A stretch of 49,751 nucleotides of DNA from DATMBF01 sp035559595 (GTDB lineage Bacteria > Bacteroidota > Ignavibacteria > UBA10030). Positions 34,207 to 42,181 of this stretch are shown here, one piece after another (position 1 is the first letter of the stretch; every line of letters starts with the position of its first letter). Under the pieces are notes generated by a model. The model worked only from the letters and a program-made list of their open reading frames with translations. It ran no database searches and had not been told where the DNA came from. The DNA lies in the NCBI GenBank assembly GCA_035559595.1, contig DATMBF010000049.1, forward strand, positions 1 to 49,751. The letters run 5' to 3'. The translations under genes were made by a program, and so were the position numbers.

Positions 34207-35037
34207 ATGGGAGAGGTAGAGAAGAATAAGGAGAAGGAACAAGAAAAGCTGGGTTCAGGCCTCAAGAAGGCGGGACTGATTCTGTTGTTCATATTCATTG
34301 CTGTTCTTGCGTACGATGGGTATTCGAACAAATGGAAGTATGTGAAGATGGTTCTTTACAGGAATTCGCTTGAACTGCGATCTCTGGAGGGAAGAGTCGT
34401 TGAGTTGAAAGCCGACCGCGATTTCAAACTGGTGGAGATTCCGGACAGTGCACTCACTCTTTCAGAAGATATCGTGCAGAAACTTGATGAGATGTATCGT
34501 GATTCAGGAGAGTATCGAATCTATTTTCGCCTTTCCGATGCTCAATCCGATCGGCTCGAAAAACTCTACCAGACGCTTGCCATGGTCGATACCGGCGAAA
34601 GCGTGAAGAAGACCGTCGGCGACGTTCAGACTGCGTACCAGAATCTCAAGCGTGCGCTCGGCCTCGACACGACTCGTGCGGCCGATACCATCCGTGTGCT
34701 TGTTCCAGATTCCACCGGGAAACTAAGCGAAACGAAGATTGTTTCTGGAGGCGAGGGGGATTTCTTTCGCGCGCTTGGTCGTTCCGTCGCAAACAACCCG
34801 CAGATCCTGATCGGTATTGGGATCGGTCTCGCCGCTTCGGCCGGATTCGATCTTCTTGGTGGACAGGTCTTTGTCGCATGGTCTCCTGAAGGTCGCTTCG
34901 GTGTGGATGCCTTAGTATTGGGTGCCCGAGCGGGGAAATGGGAGGGCCGGGATATCGACATACTTTGGGTATACGGCTCCAAACCGGATACGCTTCAGAC
35001 AAGAGCTGAGGAAGATTCTCTCTCTGTTCAACAATGA
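34207..35037 (+). CDS. Unrecognised membrane-anchored protein
   Basis: I do not recognise this 276-residue protein. It starts with a very charged segment (EVEKNKEKEQEKLGSGLKK), then one membrane segment (residues 20-37, AGLILLFIFIAVLAYDG). A long helical, charged region follows (LELRSLEGRVVELKADRDF, DSALTLSEDIVQKLDEMY, RLSDAQSDRLEKLYQTL). A glycine-rich hydrophobic stretch near residues 197-215 (ILIGIGIGLAASAGFDLLGG) may be a second membrane or lipid-binding element. The last part has short strands (VFVAWSPEGRFGVDALVLGARAG). It is packed between the oxidoreductase and PGPGW genes with gaps of three and six bases. Confidence 0.65.
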   Translation: MGEVEKNKEKEQEKLGSGLKKAGLILLFIFIAVLAYDGYSNKWKYVKMVLYRNSLELRSLEGRVVELKADRDFKLVEIPDSALTLSEDIVQKLDEMYRDSGEYRIYFRLSDAQSDRLEKLYQTLAMVDTGESVKKTVGDVQTAYQNLKRALGLDTTRAADTIRVLVPDSTGKLSETKIVSGGEGDFFRALGRSVANNPQILIGIGIGLAASAGFDLLGGQVFVAWSPEGRFGVDALVLGARAGKWEGRDIDILWVYGSKPDTLQTRAEEDSLSVQQ

Positions 35038-35043
35038 GCATCA

Positions 35044-35301
35044 ATGGCAACAACTCAATCCGGCCCCATACGCTTGATCAGGAAGCTCATCATAGGAATC
35101 ATTGGCGGTGGTATTCTGTTTCTCGGGATCGCGTTGATCTTCCTCCCCGGTCCTGCGTTTGTATTCATCCCCCTCGGTCTCGGCATTCTGAGTCTCGAAT
35201 TCGAATGGCCGCGGCGCGTATTTCAATGGGTGCGATCTCGATTGTTGCGTCAGAGGCGTCAGGATGAACACAATAATACATTCTCAAAAGATAACGGCTG
35301 A
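35044..35301 (+). CDS. PGPGW-family small transmembrane protein
   Basis: This 85-residue protein has a hydrophobic hairpin: RKLIIGIIGGGILFLGIALIFLPGPAFVFIPLGLGILSLEFEW, interrupted by the LPGPAF turn. It then has a basic tail (RRVFQWVRSRLLRQRR). It fits the putative transmembrane PGPGW family, here with PGPAF in place of PGPGW. The function of the family is unknown. It is the last gene of a compact run; the M1 peptidase gene starts 41 bases later. Confidence 0.82.
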   Translation: MATTQSGPIRLIRKLIIGIIGGGILFLGIALIFLPGPAFVFIPLGLGILSLEFEWPRRVFQWVRSRLLRQRRQDEHNNTFSKDNG

Positions 35302-35342
35302 GAAGTTGCTTTTGGAGCAAGTTCACGTATAATTCAACACCG

Positions 35343-37328
35343 ATGCACATGATTGCCCGCTTCATCATCGCTATGCTGTTCCTGCCGGTGTTTGCTGGTG
35401 TACTTTACTCCCGCCAAACGATCAGCTCCTCTCCGTTAAGTCCACGCATCGCCAATTATCAAATCTCCGTTTCCCTTGATGTTGAGGCGAAGTCATTAAA
35501 CGCGAAGCAGACACTTGTGTGGCGAAACACATCGCCGGATCGAATCTCAGAACTCCAGTTTCATCTTTATCTGAATGCGTTTAAGGACTTGGAATCGACG
35601 TTTATGAAAGAATCGGGGGGTGCGTTGCGCGGCATTTCGATGGCAGGAGGAGGATGGGGATGGATAGAGGTAAACGAAATGCGTGTCCGAGGCGGTGAGG
35701 ATTTACACGCCAAGATTGAATTCATCTCCCCCGACGATGGTAATCCGAACGACCGGACGGTTTTCAGAGTCCCTCTCAGTCGCCCCATTCTTCCCGGCCA
35801 ATCCATTACCGTCGATCTCCAGTTTACCGCAAAGCTCCCACGCGTTTTTGCGCGAACCGGGTATTACGAGGACTTTTTCATGGTGGCGCAGTGGTTTCCG
35901 AAGATCGGCGTCTATGAGCCGGCAGGAATGCGCTATGCAAAGCGGGGTGGCTGGAATTGCCATCAGTTCCATGCCAATACGGAATTTTATGCTGACTATG
36001 GTGTCTACGAGGTCGATATGACCCTTCCTGAAGACTACATTGTCGGTGCAACCGGTGTGTTGAAACGCGAAGTGAGAAATCCGGATGGAACAAAAACAAT
36101 GTTCTATCGGGCTGAGGATGTGCATGACTTCGCTTGGACGGCGTATCCACGTTTTACGGTGGTTGAGGATCAATGGAAGCATGTCAACATTCGGCTGCTT
36201 CTTTCTCCCGGACGAACGCAGCATACAGAACGATATCTGACATCGACAAAAGCGGCACTCACATACTTTGACCAACATGTTGGAGCGTATCCGTACACGA
36301 CACTAACAGTTGTTGATCCACCCAACGGAGCCGGTGGGGCAGGTGGAATGGAGTATCCGACGCTTATTACCGGCGGCTCATCATGGGGGTTGCCTGATGG
36401 GTTGCGTTTCATAGAATTGGTTACCATCCACGAGTTTGGCCATCAATATTTTTACGGACTGATCGGGACAAATGAGTTTGAAGAGGCGTGGATGGACGAA
36501 GGGTTCAACTCGTACTACGAAGTGAGGATTATGGATGAAGTCTATGGGAAGAAGACGTCGGCCCTAGACGTGTTCGGCTTCCACATGGGCGATCTTGAGT
36601 TAGCTCGGTCGACGTACACGGGAATGATGAATCCCAAGATTGCACCGATCTTCTCGAATGCTTGGGAGTTTAAGGCGGGAGGGTACAGTAGTTTGACGTA
36701 TTCGAAGACCGCAACGTTCATGGTAACGCTGGAGAGGATGATCGGCCGCTCTGTGATGGACGAGATCATGCGGACCTATTTCAATCGGTGGAAGTTCAAG
36801 CATCCCTGTGCGCGTGATTTTCAAGCGATCGTGAACGAGGTTGTTCGTCAACATCATGGATCGAAATTTGGGGCAAACCTCGATTGGTTTTTCGAGCAGG
36901 TGCTCTACGGAACGAATGTCTGCGACTATGAACTGACATCTATTTCCAACCGGCAGGTGTTTCGGGAAGAGGAAGAGTCATCGGATTCAGCCGGAACATC
37001 TGAAGAGCAGAGGGCTGAGTATGAGTCGCGAGTGCTTGTCAGCAGGTTAGGGGAAATTATCATGCCCGTGGATGTTCTGGTGAGATTCGACAATGGTAAA
37101 GAGATTCGAGAACGATGGACAGGGAGAGAGCGTTGGAAGGAGTTCGTTTACGAAGGAGCCGAGCAGATTGTGTGGGCGAAGGTCGACCCGGATGAGGTGC
37201 TGATGATAGACATCAATCTCTTAAACAACAGCAAAACGAATGACCCGCTGCGGTCGCCAATCTGGAGGTACACATTGAAGTTCCTCTTTTGGTTGCAGAA
37301 CATCTTGCAGTTTGGTTTGGTCTTTTAG
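35343..37328 (+). CDS. Secreted M1-family metallopeptidase
   Basis: This 661-residue protein starts with a signal peptide (MHMIARFIIAMLFLPVFAGVLYS). An N-terminal beta domain (ISVSLDVEAKSLNAKQTLVWRN) precedes the thermolysin-like catalytic domain. GGMEYPTLI is its version of the GAMEN exopeptidase loop. The zinc site is His363, Glu364, His367 (HEFGH) and, exactly 18 residues on, Glu386 (WMDEGFNSYYE). A helical region follows, then a C-terminal strand domain. The very end (LKFLFWLQNILQFGLVF) is hydrophobic and could anchor the protein. M1 enzymes remove N-terminal residues from peptides. The next gene lies in the same frame after the single TAG stop. Confidence 0.9.
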   Translation: MHMIARFIIAMLFLPVFAGVLYSRQTISSSPLSPRIANYQISVSLDVEAKSLNAKQTLVWRNTSPDRISELQFHLYLNAFKDLESTFMKESGGALRGISMAGGGWGWIEVNEMRVRGGEDLHAKIEFISPDDGNPNDRTVFRVPLSRPILPGQSITVDLQFTAKLPRVFARTGYYEDFFMVAQWFPKIGVYEPAGMRYAKRGGWNCHQFHANTEFYADYGVYEVDMTLPEDYIVGATGVLKREVRNPDGTKTMFYRAEDVHDFAWTAYPRFTVVEDQWKHVNIRLLLSPGRTQHTERYLTSTKAALTYFDQHVGAYPYTTLTVVDPPNGAGGAGGMEYPTLITGGSSWGLPDGLRFIELVTIHEFGHQYFYGLIGTNEFEEAWMDEGFNSYYEVRIMDEVYGKKTSALDVFGFHMGDLELARSTYTGMMNPKIAPIFSNAWEFKAGGYSSLTYSKTATFMVTLERMIGRSVMDEIMRTYFNRWKFKHPCARDFQAIVNEVVRQHHGSKFGANLDWFFEQVLYGTNVCDYELTSISNRQVFREEEESSDSAGTSEEQRAEYESRVLVSRLGEIIMPVDVLVRFDNGKEIRERWTGRERWKEFVYEGAEQIVWAKVDPDEVLMIDINLLNNSKTNDPLRSPIWRYTLKFLFWLQNILQFGLVF

Positions 37329-38339
37329 ATAAGAAGGAAGTCGACTATCATCTGGAAATCTTTCAAATATGGAATACAACAGAGTTTCGCTTCGTGGAGA
37401 ATGCTTGCAACTCTTTACGTGCTGAACCTCGTTCCGTCATTTGTTCTTGCATGGGGATTTCGGTCAGCTCTTCTGCAAGGATTTGGCGACTCGATGAGCA
37501 TTGAGGCATTGAGAGGAGAATTCGATTTTACCGTGTTCTTCGATTTCCTCAACCATCATGGTGATGCATTGACGCCAGTCTATGCCCAGATTGTTGTCGG
37601 GCTTTGCCTCTATTTGCTGATCTCGGTCTTCACGACAGGAGGAGTTCTCACAGTTCTTAATGGTGTCGAGGGTACTCTTCGCAATTTCTTCTCTGCGTGC
37701 GGAGATCTCTTTGCTCGATTCTTCCGTCTCTTCGTAACCTACGCAGCTGTAGCACTTGCCGCAGGAATAACAACCGCACTCTTTCTCGGCATCGTCTACG
37801 AGCTGATGACAGAGGGAGCTGAATCCGAAAAGCCCGAGGTGCTTTGGCTCTTTGCACTTGTGGGAATCTGGGTGGCGGTCATTCTGGTGATTAGTCTGAT
37901 TGCCGATTATGCGAAGATCGACACTGTTCTCAACGATCGGGGAAAAATGGTCAAAGCATTTTGGCGATCAACAAAACTTGTGTTGAAGAATTTCTTGCCG
38001 GTGATCGGCCTTCAGGTTCTTTTGATTCTCCTCATAGTGCTTCTTATAGGAGTGTACTGGGGTGTCGAACGTCTGCTTGATACATCATCTGCTTGGGGTG
38101 TCGTTCTTCTCTTCATCATTCAACAAGCATTTGTTGGCTCGAGGATCTGGGTCAGAGTATTGAGCTTTGCATCGCAGCGGGAGCTGTTTCTTTCCGCCCA
38201 GTATCAAGCAACAACGTTGCCAGAGCCGGGTCCGCCAGTTCCTCCTCCCGTCGCTGAGCCAATTCCTCTGAAAATATCCGCCCCCAGGCGCCGTATTTCC
38301 AAATCTCCATCAAGATCTCGTCCACGCAAAAGGAAATAA
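37329..38339 (+). CDS. Polytopic membrane protein; coding begins upstream of its first ATG
   Basis: The first ATG (37401) would give 312 residues, but that cuts into the protein. The same frame upstream to 37329 reads IRRKSTIIWKSFKYGIQQSFASWR in pieces, a typical amphipathic lead-in (WKSFKYGIQQSF) to the first membrane segment MLATLYVLNLVPSFVLAW. No ATG, GTG or TTG exists in those 24 codons. A good ribosome site (AAGGA, 37335-37339) stands 7 bases before two ATC codons (37347, 37350). Five or six more membrane segments follow, then a proline-rich and basic tail (PEPGPPVPPPVAEP, RKRK). The function is unrecognised; it resembles large membrane proteins with DUF4013-like architecture. The left boundary is my estimate. 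Confidence 0.6.
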   Translation: MRRKSTIIWKSFKYGIQQSFASWRMLATLYVLNLVPSFVLAWGFRSALLQGFGDSMSIEALRGEFDFTVFFDFLNHHGDALTPVYAQIVVGLCLYLLISVFTTGGVLTVLNGVEGTLRNFFSACGDLFARFFRLFVTYAAVALAAGITTALFLGIVYELMTEGAESEKPEVLWLFALVGIWVAVILVISLIADYAKIDTVLNDRGKMVKAFWRSTKLVLKNFLPVIGLQVLLILLIVLLIGVYWGVERLLDTSSAWGVVLLFIIQQAFVGSRIWVRVLSFASQRELFLSAQYQATTLPEPGPPVPPPVAEPIPLKISAPRRRISKSPSRSRPRKRK

Positions 38340-38347
38340 CTCTACCG

Positions 38348-38661
38348 ATGGGTGCATCGGTTGTTATTCTCCTTCCCACGTCTCTCCTTTCTGTCGTGAT
38401 GCTTTACTCCTCGGTAGGCCATGGCGGCGCTTGCCGTTCTCTCGTCCTTTATGTGCTTCTCTCTGGGGAATTCCATTGCCGACCTTCGTGGAAGATTTCA
38501 GCGTCGTTTGAACACCTGCTTCCTTTTGTTGTTGCCGCGGCCGCTGGTGGAAGAGTTGATTCGCATGTGGGTGCCCTTAAGTTTGGTGGGTCACTAGAGA
38601 GCGCATCCTTGCCGCTGTTCTTTTCCTTGCCTCAATGAAACTCCTGCTGCAAGCCCCTTGG
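38348..38661 (+). pseudogene. Decayed sulfite-exporter TauE/SafE family gene
   Basis: Pieces of a TauE/SafE permease appear in all three frames in the right order. Frame of 38348: an N-terminal helix ending VVMLYSSVGHGGA, the family's first signature. Frame of 38451: SSFMCFSLGNSIADLRGRF, matching the SAFxLVNSIAGLxG signature that normally lies some 140 residues later. Frame of 38513: HLLPFVVAAAAGGRVDSHVGALKFG, the GGxIGSxxGxxxF helix. Frame of 38593: TRERILAAVLFLASMKLLLQ, the C-terminal helix. About 450 bases of a normal 760-base gene are missing and there are at least three frame changes. The 96-codon open frame here is not a real gene. Confidence 0.8.
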
Positions 38662-38672
38662 GCGATCGGTCG

Positions 38673-38704
38673 TTTTACTTCGATCACAAAACTTCGTATA
38701 TTTG
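38673..38704 (+). promoter_or_regulatory. Possible Bacteroidota-type promoter for the paa operon
   Basis: TATATTTG at 38697-38704 matches TAnnTTTG exactly, and TTTT at 38673-38676 lies 20 bases before it. Transcription would start near 38710, leaving a leader of about 145 bases before paaA. The rest of 38662-38854 shows no gene. Confidence 0.4.
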
Positions 38705-38854
38705 GCCAATTCGGGGAAATGGGTGGGAGATATTTGGGAGTTGTTTTGCCGCTAGATGGTGAGACAGTTCATTATGTGCAATGACCATTGAGCATACAAG
38801 AAGACATGCCGACATTCCACGCTGTTCTTATGATAACCAGTGAGGTTGGTAACT

Positions 38855-39790
38855 ATGGCCGAAAAAACTTACGAGCAGAAATTAGCTGAATTCGAGGCCC
38901 GCGTCGCTCGCGGCGAGAAGATTGAGCCCGGCGATTGGATGCCGGATGAGTATCGGAAGAACTTGATTCGTATGATCAGCCAGCATGCTCACAGCGAAAT
39001 CGTTGGCCAGCTTCCGGAAGGCAAATGGATTCCGCATGCTCCCGGATTCAGACGAAAACTCACCCTTGTCGCCAAAGTTCAGGATGAGGCAGGTCACGGA
39101 CAACTGCTCTATCGAGCGGCCGAAACGCTCGGCAAGTCGCGCGAGGAGATGATGGAAGAGTTGCTTACCGGCAAGGCAAAGTATTCCAACGTCTTCAACT
39201 ACCCGACGCCGACGTGGGCCGATGTCGGTGTCATCGGCTGGTTGGTGGATACGGCCGCAGTAATCAATCAGTCTATGCTCGCACAAAGCTCGTACGGACC
39301 GTATGCTCGGGCAATGAAGAGGATCTGCTACGAGGAGTCCTTCCACATCAAACAAGGGTATGATCTCGTTGTTGCGTTAGCGAAGGGAACGCCGGAACAA
39401 AAAGCCATGGCTCAGGACGCCATCAATCGTTGGTGGTACCCTACGCTCATGATGTCCGGTCCCCCGGACACGATGTCCGAACACACGGCTTTGGCGATGA
39501 AATGGAGGATCAAGACGAAGACGAATGACCAGGTGCGGCAGGAGTTTGTCGATCACATCGTTCCGCAAATCAGGGCGCTGGGGTTGGATGTTCCCGATCC
39601 GAATTGCAGATACAATGAGAAGACGGGGCATTACGATTTCACTCCGCCTGACTGGAACGAACTCAAACGCGTCGTGAACGGAGACGGACCCTGCAACAAA
39701 GAGCGCATAGATGTGCGGCGGCGAGTTCATGAAGAGGGCCGGTGGGTCCGTGAGGCTCTTGCGGCCAAACGAAGGAAAGTCGCCGCATAA
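38855..39790 (+). CDS. paaA: 1,2-phenylacetyl-CoA epoxidase subunit A (catalytic diiron subunit)
   Basis: The start ATG 38855 gives 311 residues and has GAGG nine bases ahead; an in-frame start at 38840 only adds five residues. Diiron ligands appear in two ExxH sets: VQDEAGHGQLLY and CYEESFHIKQGY, along with the helix HAHSEIVGQLPEGKW. KAKYSNVFNYPTPTWADVGVIGWLVD is typical PaaA. The subunit inserts one oxygen atom into the ring of phenylacetyl-CoA, the step that opens aerobic phenylacetate breakdown. Its stop overlaps the paaB start by one base. Length and motifs match the E. coli type throughout. No phenylacetate-CoA ligase gene (paaK) is in the window. Confidence 0.95.
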   Translation: MAEKTYEQKLAEFEARVARGEKIEPGDWMPDEYRKNLIRMISQHAHSEIVGQLPEGKWIPHAPGFRRKLTLVAKVQDEAGHGQLLYRAAETLGKSREEMMEELLTGKAKYSNVFNYPTPTWADVGVIGWLVDTAAVINQSMLAQSSYGPYARAMKRICYEESFHIKQGYDLVVALAKGTPEQKAMAQDAINRWWYPTLMMSGPPDTMSEHTALAMKWRIKTKTNDQVRQEFVDHIVPQIRALGLDVPDPNCRYNEKTGHYDFTPPDWNELKRVVNGDGPCNKERIDVRRRVHEEGRWVREALAAKRRKVAA

Positions 39791-40080
39791 TGGCTGATAC
39801 ACAATGGGAAACATATGAGGTCTTTCACCAATCGCGGCGCGGGGAACCTCATGAGCATGTTGGCGCAGTCCATGCTCCCGATCCCCAGATGGCTCTCCAG
39901 CTTGCGCGCGAGCAGTTTGCCAGGCGACTGACTTGCGTCAGCCTTTGGGTTGTTCGCACGAAAGATATTGCAATGACCGATTACCAAGACGAAGTCTTCT
40001 TTGCGCAGGGGACGGACAAGAGTTATCGCGATCCGAAGGCCTTCGAAGCTCCTACAAAAAAGGGACCTGATGAGCACTGA
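39790..40080 (+). CDS. paaB: 1,2-phenylacetyl-CoA epoxidase subunit B
   Basis: This 96-residue protein has TYEVFHQSRRGEPHEHVGAVHAPDPQMALQLARE cut by the conserved HVG, and LWVVRTKDIAMTDYQDEVFF. Both are PaaB hallmarks, and the length is the usual one. PaaB is a small structural subunit thought to bridge PaaA-PaaC heterodimers. It is encoded between paaA and paaC with overlaps on both sides (1 base and 11 bases), so the three are translated together. Confidence 0.95.
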   Translation: MADTQWETYEVFHQSRRGEPHEHVGAVHAPDPQMALQLAREQFARRLTCVSLWVVRTKDIAMTDYQDEVFFAQGTDKSYRDPKAFEAPTKKGPDEH

Positions 40081-40870
40081 GATTCCGCAGGGTGTTTCCA
40101 AGAGCTCACTGCAGGCATTCGTTCTCGCTCTCGCCGATGATGAACTCGTGTTGGGGCATCGGGATTCGGAATGGACGGGTTACGCCCCTATTCTTGAGGA
40201 AGACATAGCCTTTTCGAATATTGCGCAAGATGAGCTTGGCCACTCACTCATTTGGTACAGCCTCTATGAAAAGCTTGGTGGTCAAGACCCGGATAGAATG
40301 GGCTTTGAGCGGGAATGGAAGGATTTCATCTGCTGTAGATTTGTAACGTATCCCAAAGGGGATTTTGCCTACACTGTCGTTCGGCAATTTCTTTTCGACG
40401 TGGCCGAGGAAGAGCGATTAGAGTTGTTGAAGAAGAGCACGTTTGCGCCATTGACAGAAATCGCCGAAAAGATTATTCGAGAAGAAGCATATCACATTCT
40501 TCACACGCAAGGACTCGTTGAACGATTGGGAGATGCCACCGAGGAAAGCCATCGACGTATGCAGGCAGCTGCTGAAGTGGCATTCCCTCAAGCGCTGGGG
40601 ATGTTCGAAACATTGGAAGGGGAAGAGGAACTTGTGAAGGCGGGTGTGTTTGCCGGCAATAAAGTATTGCGAGAGGCCTGGTTGCGCCGAGTCGTGCCCG
40701 TCTTTCAGCAAGCAACGCTCACTCTACCGGTCGATGGAGCGAATGGCTCCTACCAGCCTCGGTGCTCTGCAGACGAGGGTGGAAGAAAAAAGCAGCACAC
40801 AGAGCACTTAAAGCCATTAGTGGACGACCTGCAATCCGTGTATCGTTCAATTCCGAAAGCGAGGTGGTAG
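40070..40870 (+). CDS. paaC: 1,2-phenylacetyl-CoA epoxidase subunit C (structural partner of PaaA)
   Basis: ATG 40070 within the end of paaB gives 266 residues; the longer open frame from 40001 is overlap only. AAAGGG lies before this start. The ferritin-like fold shows ALADDELVLGHRDSEWTGYAPILEEDIAFSNIAQDELGHSLIWY in segments and EEAYHILHTQG. PaaC has lost catalysis in the family but is needed for PaaA stability and substrate binding. In most paa operons paaD would be next; here two lipoprotein genes intervene. Confidence 0.95.
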   Translation: MSTEIPQGVSKSSLQAFVLALADDELVLGHRDSEWTGYAPILEEDIAFSNIAQDELGHSLIWYSLYEKLGGQDPDRMGFEREWKDFICCRFVTYPKGDFAYTVVRQFLFDVAEEERLELLKKSTFAPLTEIAEKIIREEAYHILHTQGLVERLGDATEESHRRMQAAAEVAFPQALGMFETLEGEEELVKAGVFAGNKVLREAWLRRVVPVFQQATLTLPVDGANGSYQPRCSADEGGRKKQHTEHLKPLVDDLQSVYRSIPKARW

Positions 40871-40874
40871 TTGT

Positions 40875-41252
40875 ATGAGGATGAATGAAGGGATTCTCAC
40901 CCTGATTGTGGGGGTCGGCGCCATCCTTTGGATTGGATGTGGGCCTTCCATGGGAGCTGGGGCGGCGCGCCATCTCAGCGATGTCATCACCGCTGATGAG
41001 ATTGCCAGAGAGCCGATCATCAACACGGCATTCCAGGCTGTTGAGCGATTGCGTCCGCAATGGCTGGCAACGCGGAAAGCTCGAGCTCTTGTTTACTGGG
41101 ATAACGTCCGTCAGGGAGGAATCGAATCGCTCCGAGCCATTGCCGCTTCGAATGTGGCAGAGATTCGATTCATTGATTCCCACGAAGCAACGACAAGGTT
41201 CGGGACGGGACATACAAACGGTGCTATTCTTGTAACGTCGAAAGGACAATAG
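40875..41252 (+). CDS. Small plug-like lipoprotein, copy 1
   Basis: This 125-residue lipoprotein has a lipobox ending LWIGC. The mature part reads HLSDVITADEIAREP, AVERLRPQWLATRKARALVYWDN, GGIESLRAIAASNVAEIRFID, ATTRFGTGHTNGAILVTSK. The last motif (YGTGHxxGxIxVxTK) resembles the end of the plug domain of TonB-dependent receptors, but no barrel is attached. It is clearly related to the next gene. It begins four bases after paaC. Such small proteins are widespread in Gemmatimonadota- and Ignavibacteria-like genomes, to my knowledge without known function. Compared with copy 2 it lacks the VVYLDG strand consensus, reading LVYWDN instead. Confidence 0.8.
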   Translation: MRMNEGILTLIVGVGAILWIGCGPSMGAGAARHLSDVITADEIAREPIINTAFQAVERLRPQWLATRKARALVYWDNVRQGGIESLRAIAASNVAEIRFIDSHEATTRFGTGHTNGAILVTSKGQ

Positions 41253-41282
41253 TCAACATCCATTTTCGATGAGGGAGGGAAG

Positions 41283-41660
41283 ATGAAGAGCGTTATGTTT
41301 GTTGTCGTCTCCATTGTGTTGATGATCGGTTGCCAATCCGGTGTCGGAACGGTAAAAGGGGGAAGAGATGTCATCACGGAGGAAGAAATCAGAAACTCCA
41401 ACGAGACGAACCTCTATGATGTTATTCGCAAACTGAGACCCATGTTCTTGACCTCGCGTGGGCCGAAATCGCTCCGGCTGGAGGAGTCGACGCTTCCGCT
41501 GGTTTATCTGGACGGGACGAAGTATGGCGAAGCAGAATCACTCCGTACCATGCCCATCGTGGGAGTGCAAGAGATTCGTTTTCTCGATGCGCGAGACGCA
41601 ACGACCATGTATGGAACCGGCCATACGAGCGGAATCATCATGGTCATAACGAAGAAGTAG
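41283..41660 (+). CDS. Small plug-like lipoprotein, copy 2
   Basis: This is a 125-residue paralogue of the preceding protein, of equal length. The lipobox ends VLMIGC. The mature part has DVITEEEIRNS, DVIRKLRPMFLTSRGPKSLRLEE, PLVYLDGTKYGEAESLRTMP, GVQEIRFLDARDATTMYGTGHTSGIIMVITKK in pieces. The PxVYLDG and YGTGH motifs match the plug domain of TonB receptors more closely than copy 1 does. A GAGGGAGG ribosome site precedes it. It ends three bases before paaD. A role in outer membrane transport or envelope assembly is only a guess. Confidence 0.8.
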   Translation: MKSVMFVVVSIVLMIGCQSGVGTVKGGRDVITEEEIRNSNETNLYDVIRKLRPMFLTSRGPKSLRLEESTLPLVYLDGTKYGEAESLRTMPIVGVQEIRFLDARDATTMYGTGHTSGIIMVITKK

Positions 41661-41663
41661 GAA

Positions 41664-42161
41664 ATGCAAACTGTCAGCCGATCCATACATCAAGAAGCTG
41701 TGTGGGAGTTACTGGGCGAGATTCCCGACCCGGAAATTCCGACAATCTCCATTACCGATCTGAAAATCGTGAGAAATGTAGCCGTCGAAGGTGCATCGGT
41801 CACCGTTGTCTTAACGCCGACATTCTCAGGTTGTCCCGCTCTGGATCATATGCGGACACTCATCGAGGAAAAACTTCGAGCTGCAGGGTTTGAGACGGTC
41901 AATGTTACTCTCGATCGGTCGCTTCCATGGTCGAGTGACCTTCTTACTGAATCGGTAAAAGAGAAACTTCGCTCATTCGGCATCGCACCGCCGCCGAAAC
42001 GTGGTGAGAATCTGGCGGTCACGCTTTCTCTCCCTGTGGCATGTCCCTATTGCGGCTCGGCACAAACCACTCTCGAAAACGAATTCGGTCCAACACTCTG
42101 TCGCCAGATCTTTTACTGCCAACATTGTTCCCAGTCATTCGAGCGGTTCAAACCATTATAA
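41664..42161 (+). CDS. paaD: Phenylacetyl-CoA epoxidase assembly factor PaaD
   Basis: This 165-residue protein has an N-terminal MIP18/DUF59 domain (LLGEIPDPEIPTISITDLKIV, LTPTFSGCPALDHMR) and a C-terminal zinc ribbon (CPYCGS, FGPTLCRQIFYCQHCSQSFERFKP). This is the PaaD arrangement; it is thought to mature the Fe-S cluster of the reductase PaaE. Yet paaE is not here: the next gene encodes an exported propeller-like protein. The start at 41664 is three bases after the second lipoprotein gene, so it is cotranscribed with paaABC. Confidence 0.93.
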   Translation: MQTVSRSIHQEAVWELLGEIPDPEIPTISITDLKIVRNVAVEGASVTVVLTPTFSGCPALDHMRTLIEEKLRAAGFETVNVTLDRSLPWSSDLLTESVKEKLRSFGIAPPPKRGENLAVTLSLPVACPYCGSAQTTLENEFGPTLCRQIFYCQHCSQSFERFKPL

Positions 42162-42181
42162 ACAATCTGAGATTCCCCATC

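Noticed and set aside
38348..38638. A 96-codon open frame that could be called a small hypothetical gene
   Set aside because: It joins fragments of a TauE/SafE permease that continue in other frames, so it is a pseudogene remnant.
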